A stretch of 64,000 nt of DNA, taken from contig JAFRQK010000029.1 of the NCBI GenBank assembly GCA_017428635.1, positions 16,382 through 80,381 of the forward strand, written 5' to 3'. The position numbers were made by a program, and so were the translations under genes. How positions within the stretch are numbered: the first letter of the stretch is position 1; every line of letters starts with the position of its first letter. Positions 32,726 to 44,898 of this stretch are shown here, in pieces. The DNA comes from Clostridia bacterium (GTDB lineage: Bacteria > Bacillota > Clostridia > Oscillospirales > CAG-272). The notes beneath the pieces were generated by a model that saw only the letters and a list, made by a program, of their open reading frames with translations, was not told where the DNA came from and made no database searches.

Positions 32726-34837
32726 ATGAAAAAAATCATCGCACTGTTCGCGGTAATTACCGCGATTTCGATCCTCTTCGCATCGTGCGGGACGGCGAAT
32801 ACGCCGGCGGCTATCGAAACGGAGACGGGGACGGTTTCATCCCCCGCCGAAACGGTCGAAGATCCGACCAACGACGATCTGATCGCGACCGGCGACTTTA
32901 CGGTATCGCCCTCGTCGGGCGTCACCGTCGACGGCAGCACGTACACCGTGACTGCAGCGGGCGAGTACACCTTCAAGGGCGCGCTCGACGGCTCGATCGT
33001 CGTCGACGCGGGCGACGAGGACGAGGTCGTCCTCATCTTCGACGGCGTAACGCTCACCTCTTCCGAGACCGCGCCAGTTTACGTGAAAAACGCGGGCGAG
33101 GTCAGCGTGAAATCCGCCGACGGTTCGTACAACACCGTAACCGACAGCAGAGCGGCGGCCGATGCGTCAGCGAGCGACGGGGACACCGACGGCAACGCGG
33201 CGATCTGGTCTGACTGCGATCTCAAGATCAACGGCAAGGGAACTCTGATCGTCTCCTCGTCGTACGACAACGGCATCAAATCGAAAGACGACCTGACCGT
33301 CAAGAACGTGACGCTCAAGGTCACCTCGCCGGGCGTCGCGCTCAAGGGCAACGACACGGTAGAGATCAAGTCGGGTTCGATCATTCTCATCTCGACCGGA
33401 TCGGACGGGATCAAAACCTCGAACACCGACGTGTCCTCCAAGGGCAATCAGCGCGGGACGGTCACGATCTCAGGCGGTGATATAAGCATATACTCCGCGT
33501 GCGACGGTATAAGCGCCGCGTACGACGTCGTGATAAACGAGGCAGAAACCGCCGTCAACCTGTACGTTTACACCGCGGACTACTCGGAGAGTTCGGAAGA
33601 GCTCGTCCCGAGCGAGAAAACCTATCTCATAGTTCCGACGTCTATTTATTCCGAATCCGATTCATATTACGGATACTTCTACTCCGCGTCGGGCGGGTCC
33701 GGCGAGTGGGTGAAGTTCGAATTCGAAACGATGGTCTCCGGCGGTATGAGAGCGTCTTATTACGGTCTGTCCGCTTCCGTACCGTCGGGATACGACAGCG
33801 TGATATTCCGCTCGTTCGCATCGGGCGGATCGCCGTCTGACGACGAGACGCTCTCGGACGGAGAGTCGGTCAACGCTTCGATGAACGCGTATCTCGTCAC
33901 TTATGAGGACGACGGCGCCCTGACCGGCGACTGGACGAATCTCTCGTCCGGGAGCGGGTCCTCGTCGAAGACGACGTGGTCCTCCAAGGGGATCAAATCG
34001 TATAACTCCATTCTTATTGAAGCGGGAACGATAACGATTTACGCTATGGACGACGGAGTTCACGCGAACGCCGACTCGACGCTTGATAACGGCGAAACCC
34101 CGGAAGGAAAGATAACGGTAAGCGGCGGGATCCTCATGGTCACGGCTGCCGACGACGGACTGCACGCGGACGGGGAGCTCGTCATTTCCGGCGGTACGGT
34201 CACCGTCACCGAGTCCCACGAGGGACTTGAGGGCAACGTGATCTCGATCGAGGGAGGATACGTCACCGTCAACGGAAACGACGACGGCATGAACGCCTGC
34301 AAGGGCGCGAAGACTCCCGAGGTCAATATCTCGGGCGGCACGGTCACCGTGACGACGCCCTCGGGCGACACTGACGCCATCGACTCCAACGGCAACTTCG
34401 TGATGAGCGGCGGCTTCGTCCTCGTCAGAGGCGGCGCGGCAACGGGAGGCATGGCGGGTTCCGTCGATACCGACGGATCTGTCACCGTGACGGGCGGAAC
34501 GATCATCGCCCTCGGCGGCATCTGCGAGATCCCGTCCGGCGGCAGCGGAGCGAACGTGTACGCGTCGAACGGCACGTCCTTCTCAGCGGGCGATTACACC
34601 CTGACGGATTCTTCAGGAGACACGGTCGCTTCGTTCACTCTCGACAAGTCTTACTCTTCGCTCTGGATCGCGTCCGACGCGCTTGAGCTGAACGGAAGCT
34701 ATACCCTCTCGCTCGGCGGCTCCGCAGTCCTCTCGTGGACGCAGTCGTCCGCTCAGTCGGGTGACTCGGTCTCCGGCGGCTTCGGCCCGGGCGGAGGCGG
34801 TCCGGGCGGAGGATTCGCCCCTCCCGGAAGAGGGTAA
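32726..34837 (+). CDS. DUF4353 carbohydrate-binding lipoprotein (Cthe_2159-like)
   Basis: 703 residues from ATG 32726 (AAAAGGAG). Lipobox LFASCG (Cys about 21). Two beta-solenoid regions carry the family's repeated patterns: VTLTSSETAPVYVKNAGEV, GKGTLIVSSSYDNGIKSKDDL, GGDISIYSACDGIS, and later GGILMVTAADDGLHADGEL, ITIYAMDDGVHANAD, VTVNGNDDGMNACKG. The tail is Gly-rich (GFGPGGGGPGG). The founding member binds acidic plant polysaccharide (polygalacturonate) with Ca2+, so this may be a cell-surface pectin-binding or adhesion protein. A TATAAT at 32689-32694 is the probable -10, with a poor -35. Confidence 0.85.
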   Translation: MKKIIALFAVITAISILFASCGTANTPAAIETETGTVSSPAETVEDPTNDDLIATGDFTVSPSSGVTVDGSTYTVTAAGEYTFKGALDGSIVVDAGDEDEVVLIFDGVTLTSSETAPVYVKNAGEVSVKSADGSYNTVTDSRAAADASASDGDTDGNAAIWSDCDLKINGKGTLIVSSSYDNGIKSKDDLTVKNVTLKVTSPGVALKGNDTVEIKSGSIILISTGSDGIKTSNTDVSSKGNQRGTVTISGGDISIYSACDGISAAYDVVINEAETAVNLYVYTADYSESSEELVPSEKTYLIVPTSIYSESDSYYGYFYSASGGSGEWVKFEFETMVSGGMRASYYGLSASVPSGYDSVIFRSFASGGSPSDDETLSDGESVNASMNAYLVTYEDDGALTGDWTNLSSGSGSSSKTTWSSKGIKSYNSILIEAGTITIYAMDDGVHANADSTLDNGETPEGKITVSGGILMVTAADDGLHADGELVISGGTVTVTESHEGLEGNVISIEGGYVTVNGNDDGMNACKGAKTPEVNISGGTVTVTTPSGDTDAIDSNGNFVMSGGFVLVRGGAATGGMAGSVDTDGSVTVTGGTIIALGGICEIPSGGSGANVYASNGTSFSAGDYTLTDSSGDTVASFTLDKSYSSLWIASDALELNGSYTLSLGGSAVLSWTQSSAQSGDSVSGGFGPGGGGPGGGFAPPGRG

Positions 34838-34850
34838 GCGCATAACAATA

Positions 34851-34885
34851 ACGCCCCCGGATGATCCGGGGGCGTTTCATTTTGC
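34851..34885. terminator. Hairpin terminator between converging genes
   Basis: ACGCCCCCGGATGATCCGGGGGCGT followed by TTCATTTT: strong stem, broken T-tract. Confidence 0.75.
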
Positions 34886-34894
34886 TTCGGTGTA

Positions 34895-36004
34895 TCAGTC
34901 GAATATGTAAGCTTTGCCGGTCTTTGCGGATTCGTAAATACCTTCGAGGATGCGGGTGACGCAGTAAGCCTGCTCGGGGAGCACGCACGGCTTCTTGCCC
35001 GTGACGAGCGCATCGATCCACTGCTTCGCATCCGCGACGCATTCGATCTCTTCCTCGGGATCGTCGCTGTGATCGAGGGTCGTCTTCATCGCGGCGACGT
35101 ATTCGTCGTACGGATAAACGTCGACGTACCACTCGCCGTTCCTGACGCCGAAGATGCGGACGCCGCCGCGCATATCGGCTCCCGCCTTGGTGCCGGAGAA
35201 CTCCGTGTACGCCTCGATCGATTCGGATCTGTTGATCGCCCACGAGGACTCGACGGAGATCGTCGCGCCGTTTTCCATCTTGACCAGACCGAACGCGCTG
35301 TCCTCAACGGTGAATGCGTTGACGTCCCACTTGCCGTTCGTATACATCTCCTCTTCCCTGTTCATCTTCTTGAAGGTAGAGCCGAGGCAGATCGCCGGTT
35401 TGTAGTTGTTCATCATCCAGAGCGTGAGGTCGAGGGAGTGGGTGCCGATGTCGATCAGCGGACCGCCGCCCTGCTCGTACTCATTGAGGAACACGCCCCA
35501 GTTCGGAACGCCGCGGCGGCGGATCGCGAGCGCGCGCGCGTAGTAGATATCGCCGAAGACGCCCTCGTCGACCTTCTGCTTGAGGAGCTGTACCTCGGGA
35601 CGCATTCTGTTCTGGTATCCGATGGAGAGAGTCTTCCCCGTTCTGTTCGCGGCGTCGATCATTTTCTTCGCCTCGGCGGAGTTGATGGCCATCGGCTTTT
35701 CGCACATTACGTGGCAGCCCGCCTCGAGCGCGTCGACCGTGATGAAACTGTGCGATCTGTTGGGGGTGCAGACGTGGACGACGTCAAGCTGCTCTTTGTC
35801 GAGCATCTCTTTGTAGTCCTTATATACGTTCGCCCCCGGCGCGCCGTATTTCGTCCTCGCCTCTTCAGCTCTTTCGACGATGATATCGCAGAAAGCGACG
35901 AGCGATACGTTTTTCAAAAGACGAAGGGACGGCAGATGCTTCTGATTTGCGATAAAGCCGCACCCCACGATACCGATCCTGATCTGATCATTTGCTCCGA
36001 TCAT
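34895..36004 (-). CDS. Gfo/Idh/MocA-family oxidoreductase
   Basis: 369 residues from ATG 36004; a GTG at 36013 is also possible (ribosome site GGGTGA overlaps the latter, favouring the ATG). NAD(P) loop GIVGCGFIANQKHLP, then VHVCTPNRSHSFITVDALEAG and the canonical CEKPMA (catalytic Lys), and C-terminal GGGPLIDIGTHSLDLTLWMM with the usual His. Probably a sugar or inositol dehydrogenase; substrate not predictable. It is a more typical member than the copy at 24.8 kb. No operon partner. Confidence 0.88.
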   Translation of the reverse strand: MIGANDQIRIGIVGCGFIANQKHLPSLRLLKNVSLVAFCDIIVERAEEARTKYGAPGANVYKDYKEMLDKEQLDVVHVCTPNRSHSFITVDALEAGCHVMCEKPMAINSAEAKKMIDAANRTGKTLSIGYQNRMRPEVQLLKQKVDEGVFGDIYYARALAIRRRGVPNWGVFLNEYEQGGGPLIDIGTHSLDLTLWMMNNYKPAICLGSTFKKMNREEEMYTNGKWDVNAFTVEDSAFGLVKMENGATISVESSWAINRSESIEAYTEFSGTKAGADMRGGVRIFGVRNGEWYVDVYPYDEYVAAMKTTLDHSDDPEEEIECVADAKQWIDALVTGKKPCVLPEQAYCVTRILEGIYESAKTGKAYIFD

Positions 36005-36122
36005 CTTTTTCACCCGACGGAACGACCCGTTCCGCCCTTTCTTTTTGTACTTCGGTAATATTCTATCATCCGGCGCGAGGGGCTGTCAACGGTTAATTTG
36101 TGAACAAAGCGTCACTGACGTA

Positions 36123-36204
36123 TTGACGGAGGCGTTTTTTCTGATACAATATATCATAGATAACAAAAAGAGATCCGAAAACGGTAATGATTTTCCGTTC
36201 GGAT
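36123..36204 (+). promoter_or_regulatory. Promoter and leader hairpin of tcdA
   Basis: TTGACG (36123-36128), 16 bp, TACAAT (36145-36150). The leader of about 85 bases contains a stem: ATCCG (36173-36177) with CGGAT (36200-36204) and AACGG (36180-36184) with CCGTT (36195-36199), with no T-run behind it. Confidence 0.65.
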
Positions 36205-36242
36205 GATATAAAAACGTCGTAAAACGGGATCGGGTGAGGATC

Positions 36243-37031
36243 ATGCAGGATCAATTTTCGAGAACGGAGCTTCTTCTCGGCAAAGAAGCGATGGAAAAAC
36301 TGAAAACGAGCCGCGTTGCCGTATTCGGCATCGGAGGCGTAGGCGGCTACGTCTGCGAGGCGCTGATCCGGAGCGGAGTCGGCAAGTTCGACCTGATCGA
36401 CGACGACCGGGTCTGCCTGACGAACCTGAACCGTCAGATCATAGCCACGAGAAAAACGATAGGCCGGTACAAGGTCGACGTCATGAAAGAGCGTATGCTC
36501 GAGATAAATCCCGACGCGGATATCGCCGTCCGAAAGTGTTTCTTCCTGCCGGAAAACTCGGGTGAGTTCCCGTTTGACGAATACGATTACGTCGTCGACG
36601 CGGTCGACACCGTCTCCGCAAAGCTGGAGCTCGTCGTCAGGGCGCAGGAGCACGGCGTACCGGTCATCAGTTCGATGGGCGCGGGCAACAAGCTCGACGG
36701 AAGTCAGTTCCGCGTCGCCGATATCTACAAGACGAAGACGTGCCCTCTCGCCAAGGTGATGCGCCGCGAACTGCGCCGGCGGGGCGTCAAAAAACTGAAG
36801 GTCGTGTATTCGGAAGAAGAGCCGACAAGGCCGAAAGAGGACGCGTCGGTCAGCTGCCGGACGAACTGTATCTGCCCTCCGGGTACTGAGCGCAAATGCA
36901 CCGAGCGCCGCGATATACCGGGCAGCGTCGCGTTCGTTCCGTCCGTCGCGGGACTGATAATCGCCGGCGAGGTCGTAAAAGATCTGATCGCCCGAAAAGA
37001 TGAAGAAGACGGCGGGTCACCGCAAAGCTGA
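36243..37031 (+). CDS. tcdA: tRNA threonylcarbamoyladenosine dehydratase (TcdA/CsdL)
   Basis: 262 residues from ATG 36243 (GGTGAGG just upstream; GTG 36234 overlaps that site). ThiF/E1-like enzyme that cyclises t6A37 to ct6A in tRNA using ATP. Marks: N-terminal FSRTELLLGKEAMEKL, ATP loop GIGGVGGYVCEALIRSG, DDDRVCLTNLNRQ with Arg, VDAVDTVSAKLEL, and the late Cys-rich part SCRTNCICPPGTERKCTERR. It links functionally with ywlC in the same window. A GNAT gene follows after 2 bp. Confidence 0.92.
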   Translation: MQDQFSRTELLLGKEAMEKLKTSRVAVFGIGGVGGYVCEALIRSGVGKFDLIDDDRVCLTNLNRQIIATRKTIGRYKVDVMKERMLEINPDADIAVRKCFFLPENSGEFPFDEYDYVVDAVDTVSAKLELVVRAQEHGVPVISSMGAGNKLDGSQFRVADIYKTKTCPLAKVMRRELRRRGVKKLKVVYSEEEPTRPKEDASVSCRTNCICPPGTERKCTERRDIPGSVAFVPSVAGLIIAGEVVKDLIARKDEEDGGSPQS

Positions 37032-37033
37032 CG

Positions 37034-37486
37034 ATGGAACTTTTGATCAGAAAAGCGAAAAGTGACGACCTTGAGGCGTTTTGCCGTCTGCTGTCCGCCC
37101 CGGAGACGACGAGGTATCTTGAGGGGCCCTTTACAAAAGAGAGAACGGAGCGTTTCCTTTCAGAGGCGGGGCTTACGGATCCTCCGCTGATCTATGCCGC
37201 GGAAGCGGACGGGGAGTTTATCGGATACGTGATCTATCACGGGTACGATGAAAGAAGCGTTGAGATCGGCTGGGTCCTTCTGCCGGAGCACCGAAAAAAA
37301 GGATACGCCTCAAAACTGACGGAAATGATGATCGAAAAAGCGAACTCGTCCGGAAAAGAAGCTGTGATCGAGTGCTCGCCGGATAATGAAGCGAGCAGGC
37401 GGATCGCCCGGAAATTCGGATTCCGGTACGAGGGTACCTCCGACGGCCTTGACGTTTTCAGGCTGAGACCGGAGAACAAGGCGTAA
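37034..37486 (+). CDS. GNAT-family N-acetyltransferase
   Basis: 150 residues. Acetyl-CoA-dependent acyltransferase fold: N-terminal IRKAKSDDLEAFCRLLS, motif A in IGWVLLPEHRKKGYASKLTEMM (R/Q-x-x-G-x-G/A loop: RKKGYA) and motif B in ECSPDNEASRRIARKFGFRYEG. Acceptor unknown. No strong ribosome site: it starts two bases after the tcdA stop and is likely coupled to it. Confidence 0.88.
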   Translation: MELLIRKAKSDDLEAFCRLLSAPETTRYLEGPFTKERTERFLSEAGLTDPPLIYAAEADGEFIGYVIYHGYDERSVEIGWVLLPEHRKKGYASKLTEMMIEKANSSGKEAVIECSPDNEASRRIARKFGFRYEGTSDGLDVFRLRPENKA

Positions 37487-37490
37487 TACG

Positions 37491-37522
37491 AAAAAAAAGG
37501 ACCGTGAAACGGTCCTTTATTT
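37491..37522. terminator. Bidirectional terminator between GNAT and pyrG
   Basis: A-run, AAAGGACCGT - gaa - ACGGTCCTTT, T-rich tail, immediately before the pyrG stop on the opposite strand. Confidence 0.85.
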
Positions 37523-37524
37523 CG

Positions 37525-40729
<3,205 letters not shown>

Positions 40730-40730
40730 A

Positions 40731-42473
40731 TTACTCAACGTCCTGAAGAGCGTCGTAACCCTCTTCTCCGGTACGGACCTTTACTACGTTTTCAACGTCA
40801 TAAACGAAGATCTTGCCGTCTCCGATATGACCGGTGTAAAGCACTTTCTTCGCCGTCTCGATGACCGTCCTGACGGGGACCTTGCTGACGACGACGTCGA
40901 CCTGTATCTTAGGCAGAAGCGTCGCTTCGATCTGGACTCCGCGGTAGTACTCCGGCTTGCCCTTCTGAGCGCCGCATCCGAGCACGTGAGACACCGTCAT
41001 TCCGGTGATGCCGATCTGCATCATCGCGTCTTTCAGCGCCTCAAAACGGGATTCTTTACAGACGATCTCGACCTTCGTGAACTTCGGGCTGCCGTCGTCG
41101 AACGACGGGACACGCTTCACGGGAACGGCATCGGCTTCGGGGATCTCTCCCGTCACGGCGAGGGCTTCCTCATATTCGTAAGGCAGGCCCGCGACCGCGG
41201 GAGCAAAATCGGCGTACGCGCTCGGCAGACCGTGTTCCGTCGAGTCGAGGCCTTTGATCTCCTCTTCCCGAGAGACGCGCAGACCGACCGTCTTTTTGAT
41301 TATGAAGAACGTGAGCGTCATCATCACCGCTGTCCACGCGAGGATCGAGACGATACCGAGCGCCTGGATGCCGAGCAGTCTGAAACTGCCGGTGTAGAAC
41401 AGGCCGTCAAGATGCGCGGGAGCCGAGGGGTTTGCGAGCAGACCGACCGCGATCGTTCCCCAGACGCCGTTGGTGAAGTGGACGGCGACCGCGCCGACCG
41501 GGTCGTCTACGTGGAACTTGAGGTCGAGGACTTCGACGGCGACCACGACGAGGATACCGGAAACGATACCGACGATCGCGGAGCCGAGAGCGTCGAGCGC
41601 GTCACAGCCCGCAGTAATGCCGACGAGCCCCGCGAGCGAGGCGTTCAGGCACATCGAGACGTCCGGTTTGCCGTTCTTGATCCACGTGAAGAGCAGCGTC
41701 GTGCAGGTCGCGACAGCGGGAGCGATCGTCGTCGTCACGAAGATCGACGCGAGCGATTCGCTGTCCCATGCGGCGGCTCCGTTGAAACCGTACCATCCGA
41801 ACCAGAGTATGAAGCAGCCGAGAGCGCCGAGCGTGATCGCGTGACCGGGGATAGCGTTGACTTTTTTGACCTTGCCACCTTTCTCCTTGACGTATTTGCC
41901 AAGGCGCGGCCCGACCATGATCGCGCCGATCAGGGCGGTGATGCCGCCGACCGAGTGGATCGCCGCGGAACCGGCGAAATCGTGGAATCCGAGTCCCGCG
42001 AGCCACCCCTGCGAGTTCCAGACCCAGCCCGCCTCGATCGGGTAGACGAAGAGGGAGATGACGCCGGAATAGATGCAGTAGGAGAGGAATTTCGTTCTCT
42101 CCGCCATCGAACCGGAGACGATCGTCGCCGCGGTGGCGCAGAAGACGAGGTTGAAGACGAACGACGGGGCGTTGCCTCCTTTGAGGAACGCGCCGAAGTC
42201 GGTCAGGATGCTGAGGTTAGGCACGCCGATGAATCCGAAGACGTAGTCCTCCGCCATCATCAGCGAAAAGCCGAGAAGGACGAATACGACGGTCCCGATG
42301 CAGAAGTCCATCAGGTTCTTCATTATGATGTTGCCGGCGTTTTTCGCTCTCGTAAAGCCGGTCTCGACCATGGCGAATCCCGCCTGCATCAGGAACACGA
42401 GCGCGGCTCCGATCAGGAACCAGATACCGAACGCTTCTTCGGTTACGATTTGTTTTACTTCTTCTATCAACAT
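40731..42473 (-). CDS. amt: Ammonium transporter fused to a PII signalling domain
   Basis: 580 residues. Residues 1 to about 405 are an Amt/Rh channel with 11 spans: GFAMVETGFTRAKNAGNI, the FIA-like GSAAIHSVGG, GCFILWFGWYGFN and DDPVGAVAVH with the twin-His pore residues. After a linker (about 410-460) comes a complete PII (GlnB/GlnK) domain (about 463-575): KVEIVCKESRFEALKDAM, T-loop GCGAQKGKPEYYRGV, LPKIQVDVVV, B-loop-like GHIGDGKIFVYDV. Normally a separate GlnK plugs the channel when nitrogen is sufficient; here it is tethered. RBS GAGG before ATG 42473. Second gene of the glnN operon. Confidence 0.93.
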   Translation of the reverse strand: MLIEEVKQIVTEEAFGIWFLIGAALVFLMQAGFAMVETGFTRAKNAGNIIMKNLMDFCIGTVVFVLLGFSLMMAEDYVFGFIGVPNLSILTDFGAFLKGGNAPSFVFNLVFCATAATIVSGSMAERTKFLSYCIYSGVISLFVYPIEAGWVWNSQGWLAGLGFHDFAGSAAIHSVGGITALIGAIMVGPRLGKYVKEKGGKVKKVNAIPGHAITLGALGCFILWFGWYGFNGAAAWDSESLASIFVTTTIAPAVATCTTLLFTWIKNGKPDVSMCLNASLAGLVGITAGCDALDALGSAIVGIVSGILVVVAVEVLDLKFHVDDPVGAVAVHFTNGVWGTIAVGLLANPSAPAHLDGLFYTGSFRLLGIQALGIVSILAWTAVMMTLTFFIIKKTVGLRVSREEEIKGLDSTEHGLPSAYADFAPAVAGLPYEYEEALAVTGEIPEADAVPVKRVPSFDDGSPKFTKVEIVCKESRFEALKDAMMQIGITGMTVSHVLGCGAQKGKPEYYRGVQIEATLLPKIQVDVVVSKVPVRTVIETAKKVLYTGHIGDGKIFVYDVENVVKVRTGEEGYDALQDVE

Positions 42474-42485
42474 GGTTTTACCTCA

Positions 42486-44582
42486 TTACTTAACGCTGAA
42501 CAGAATATCTCCGTAAGTCGGGAACGGCCAGTAGGATCTCGCGGTGAGCGTCTCCGCCTCGTCGCATGCGACGCGCAGTTCGCACATCTTCGTGAGGACC
42601 GTGTCGCGGATCTGAGCGCTCTCGGCGATCACGCCGTCCGCTCCGTGCAGATCGATGACCGCCGCTTCAAGCGCGTCGACTCTCTCGTATATCGTCTCGG
42701 CGAGTGACGCGAGGCGCGAGGACAGTTTCTTCGCGACGCCGCAGGTAGCGGATCCGTCGACTGCTCCGATCGCCGAAACGTCGCGCGCGACGTCGGCGGC
42801 GCAGCGGAAGACCGCCGGAGCGATCATCGTCTTCGCCATGTCGACCATCGTGTTCGCCTCGATGACGACCGTCTTGCAGTAGTTCTCAAGCATGATCTCG
42901 CAGCGGGAGTTCAGCTCCTCTACCGAGAACACGCCGTGGCTCGTGAGCATATCGACGTTCTTCTTGTCAAGCAGATGCGGCATGCAGTCCGGGGTCGTCC
43001 TGTAATTCGTAAGACCCCTCTCTTCCGTCGCTTCTTTGATCCAGGCGTCGTCGTAGCCGTTTCCGTTGAAGATGATCCTCTTGTGATCCTTGATCGTCTG
43101 CTTTATCATCTCGTGCAGTTCGCCCTCGAAGTCCTTTGCGCCCTCGAGACGGTCCGCGTAGATCTTCAGAGATTCGGCGACCGCCGAGTTGAGCATGATG
43201 TTCGCGCAGGCGATGCTGTTCGAGGAGCCGAGCATACGGAACTCGAATTTGTTTCCGGTGAACGCGAACGGCGAGGTCCTGTTGCGGTCCGTCGTGTCGC
43301 GGTTGAATTTCGGGAGGACGTCGACGCCGAGTTTCATCTGCGTCTTTTCCGCGCCGAGGTACGGCTTGTCTGTCTCGATCGCCTCGAGAACGGCGTTCAG
43401 CTCGTCGCCCAAGAACATCGAAACGACTGCGGGCGGCGCCTCGTTCGCGCCGAGTCGATGGTCGTTGCCCGCGGTGGCTACCGAGATGCGGAGAAGATCC
43501 TGATAATCGTCGACCGCTTTGATCACCGCGCAGAGGAACAGCAAGAACTGCGCGTTCTCATACGGCGTGTCGCCGGGAGAGAGCAGGTTCTGTCCCGAGT
43601 CGGTCGCTATCGACCAGTTGTTGTGCTTGCCCGAGCCGTTGACTCCGGCGAACGGTTTTTCGTGAAGCAGGCAGACGAGACCGTGTTTCGCGGCGACCTT
43701 CTGCATGATCTCCATCGTCAACTGGTTGTGGTCGGTCGCAACGTTCGTCGTCGAGTAGATCGGCGCGAGTTCGTGCTGCGCCGGCGCGACTTCGTTGTGC
43801 TCCGTCTTAGCCATGATGCCGAGCTTCCAGAGTTCCTCGTTCAGCTCTTCCATGTAGGCGGCGACTCTCGGCTTGATGACTCCGAAATAGTGGTCGTCCA
43901 TCTCCTGACCCTTCGACGGCTTCGCGCCGAAGAGCGTTCGTCCGGTGCTCCTCAGATCCGGACGGGCGTCGTACATCTCTTTGGTGATAAGGAAGTATTC
44001 CTGCTCGGGCCCGACCGAGGAGCGCACGCACTTCGCCGTGTCGTTGCCGAACAGACGGAGGATGCGGAGCGCCTGACGGTTCAGCGCCTCCATCGAGCGG
44101 AGCAGCGGCGTCTTTTTGTCGAGCGCGTGACCGCCGTAGGAGCAGAACGCCGTCGGAATGCAGAGCGTCTTTCCTTTAATAAACGCGTACGAGGTGGGGT
44201 CCCAAGCGGTGTACCCTCTCGCCTCGAAGGTGGCGCGCAGGCCGCCCGACGGGAACGAGGAGGCGTCCGGTTCGCCTTTTATCAGTTCTTTGCCGGAGAA
44301 CTCCATGATCACTCCTCCGTCCGGGGACGGGGAGATGAAACTGTCGTGCTTCTCGGCGGTGATACCGGTAAGCGGCTGGAACCAGTGAGTAAAGTGGGTC
44401 GCCCCCTTGCTGAGGGCCCACTCCTTCATCGCCTCGGCGACCGCGTTGGCGACGTTCGCGTCGAGCGAGGCGCCCTCGTCGATCGTCTTTTTGAGAGACG
44501 CGTAGACCTTCGCCGAGAGGCGTGACCTCATCTCTCTGTCGTCGAATACCTGACTTCCGAAATACTCCGCAACCGTTTTCAT
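42486..44582 (-). CDS. glnN: Glutamine synthetase type III
   Basis: 698 residues, about 1.5 times the type I enzyme, as typical for GSIII. Makes Gln from Glu, ammonia and ATP. Segments: [19 protein letters not shown] (about 64), [65 protein letters not shown] and [16 protein letters not shown]. Start ATG 44582 with AAAAAGGAG. First gene of a nitrogen operon; its 140-base leader has two hexaloop hairpins that overlap terminator-like stems (see the leader entry), indicating antitermination by the ANTAR regulator encoded at 51.2 kb. Confidence 0.96.
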   Translation of the reverse strand: MKTVAEYFGSQVFDDREMRSRLSAKVYASLKKTIDEGASLDANVANAVAEAMKEWALSKGATHFTHWFQPLTGITAEKHDSFISPSPDGGVIMEFSGKELIKGEPDASSFPSGGLRATFEARGYTAWDPTSYAFIKGKTLCIPTAFCSYGGHALDKKTPLLRSMEALNRQALRILRLFGNDTAKCVRSSVGPEQEYFLITKEMYDARPDLRSTGRTLFGAKPSKGQEMDDHYFGVIKPRVAAYMEELNEELWKLGIMAKTEHNEVAPAQHELAPIYSTTNVATDHNQLTMEIMQKVAAKHGLVCLLHEKPFAGVNGSGKHNNWSIATDSGQNLLSPGDTPYENAQFLLFLCAVIKAVDDYQDLLRISVATAGNDHRLGANEAPPAVVSMFLGDELNAVLEAIETDKPYLGAEKTQMKLGVDVLPKFNRDTTDRNRTSPFAFTGNKFEFRMLGSSNSIACANIMLNSAVAESLKIYADRLEGAKDFEGELHEMIKQTIKDHKRIIFNGNGYDDAWIKEATEERGLTNYRTTPDCMPHLLDKKNVDMLTSHGVFSVEELNSRCEIMLENYCKTVVIEANTMVDMAKTMIAPAVFRCAADVARDVSAIGAVDGSATCGVAKKLSSRLASLAETIYERVDALEAAVIDLHGADGVIAESAQIRDTVLTKMCELRVACDEAETLTARSYWPFPTYGDILFSVK

Positions 44583-44608
44583 AACTTTTCTCCTTTTTAA
44601 AGTGACAG

Positions 44609-44717
44609 GGCGTCTTCCGCGATAAACACGAAAGACGCCATTGCCTTTTCAATATTATTTAGTTCGTGAAAAGAGAGAAGCGCCTTCGAACCTGCAGTTC
44701 AAAGACGCCTTTGCCTC
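44609..44717 (-). promoter_or_regulatory. glnN leader with two ANTAR-type hexaloop hairpins and competing terminators
   Basis: Read on the minus strand from the promoter. P1 (44702-44717) is stem GAGGC/GTCTT around loop AAAGGC. P2 (44631-44648) is stem AAAGGC/GTCTTT around loop AATGGC. Both loops are six bases with A at position 1 and G at position 4, the hallmark of ANTAR-protein targets. The 3' arm and loop end of P1 are also the 5' arm of a 12-pair hairpin (44680-44708) followed by TTCTCTCTTTT, a good terminator. Those of P2 are also the 5' arm of GGCGTCTT...AAGACGCC (44609-44639), whose T-run is weak. Stabilising P1/P2 should prevent termination. Confidence 0.78.
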
Positions 44718-44729
44718 ATCACGCCCCGT

Positions 44730-44758
44730 ATTATACACCCCGTCATTTGACTTGTCAA
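44730..44758 (-). promoter_or_regulatory. Consensus promoter of the glnN operon
   Basis: Minus strand TTGACA (44753-44758), 17 bp, TATAAT (44730-44735). Full consensus suits constitutive initiation with control at the leader. Confidence 0.9.
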
Positions 44759-44769
44759 CCCCTTTTTTT

Positions 44770-44799
44770 CGATTTTTTCGAGTTTTTTTCAAAAAATCG
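44770..44799. other. A/T-rich dyad between the divergent nitrogen promoters
   Basis: CGATTTTTT (44770-44778) pairs with AAAAAATCG (44791-44799) around cgagtttttttc. It sits centrally between the two -35 boxes. It could be a regulator site, a pair of UP-like A/T tracts, or only bent DNA. Confidence 0.5.
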
Positions 44800-44808
44800 C
44801 AAATCCTC

Positions 44809-44837
44809 TTGACAACGCGAAAAGAGGCGAGTATAAT
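44809..44837 (+). promoter_or_regulatory. Consensus promoter of the glutamate synthase operon
   Basis: TTGACA (44809-44814), 17 bp, TATAAT (44832-44837), divergent from the equally perfect glnN promoter. Confidence 0.9.
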
Positions 44838-44846
44838 GTGAAAACG

Positions 44847-44898
44847 ATGAGCAAAGGCGTTCATTTTCGAGGGTAGTCCCCGAAAACGGGCGCTTTTT
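44847..44898 (+). promoter_or_regulatory. Glutamate synthase leader: ANTAR-type hexaloop hairpin overlapping a terminator
   Basis: Stem ATGAGC (44847-44852) / GTTCAT (44859-44864) around loop AAAGGC, identical to the P1 loop of glnN. The loop end and 3' arm overlap the 5' side of a larger hairpin: GCG (44857-44859) with CGC (44891-44893), TTTTCG (44864-44869) with CGAAAA (44881-44886), and GGG with CCC inside, followed by TTTTTCTTTTT. The two folds exclude each other. A second six-base AnnGnn loop is not obvious in this leader. Confidence 0.72.

Noticed and set aside
40827-42707. Plus-strand 626-codon frame opposite amt-PII
   Set aside because: Composition typical of an antisense shadow; the channel and PII motifs are all on the minus strand.
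44609-44639. Glutamine riboswitch upstream of glnN
   Set aside because: The glutamine aptamer junction sequences are not recognisable; two AnnGnn hexaloops and a nearby ANTAR gene explain the structure better.
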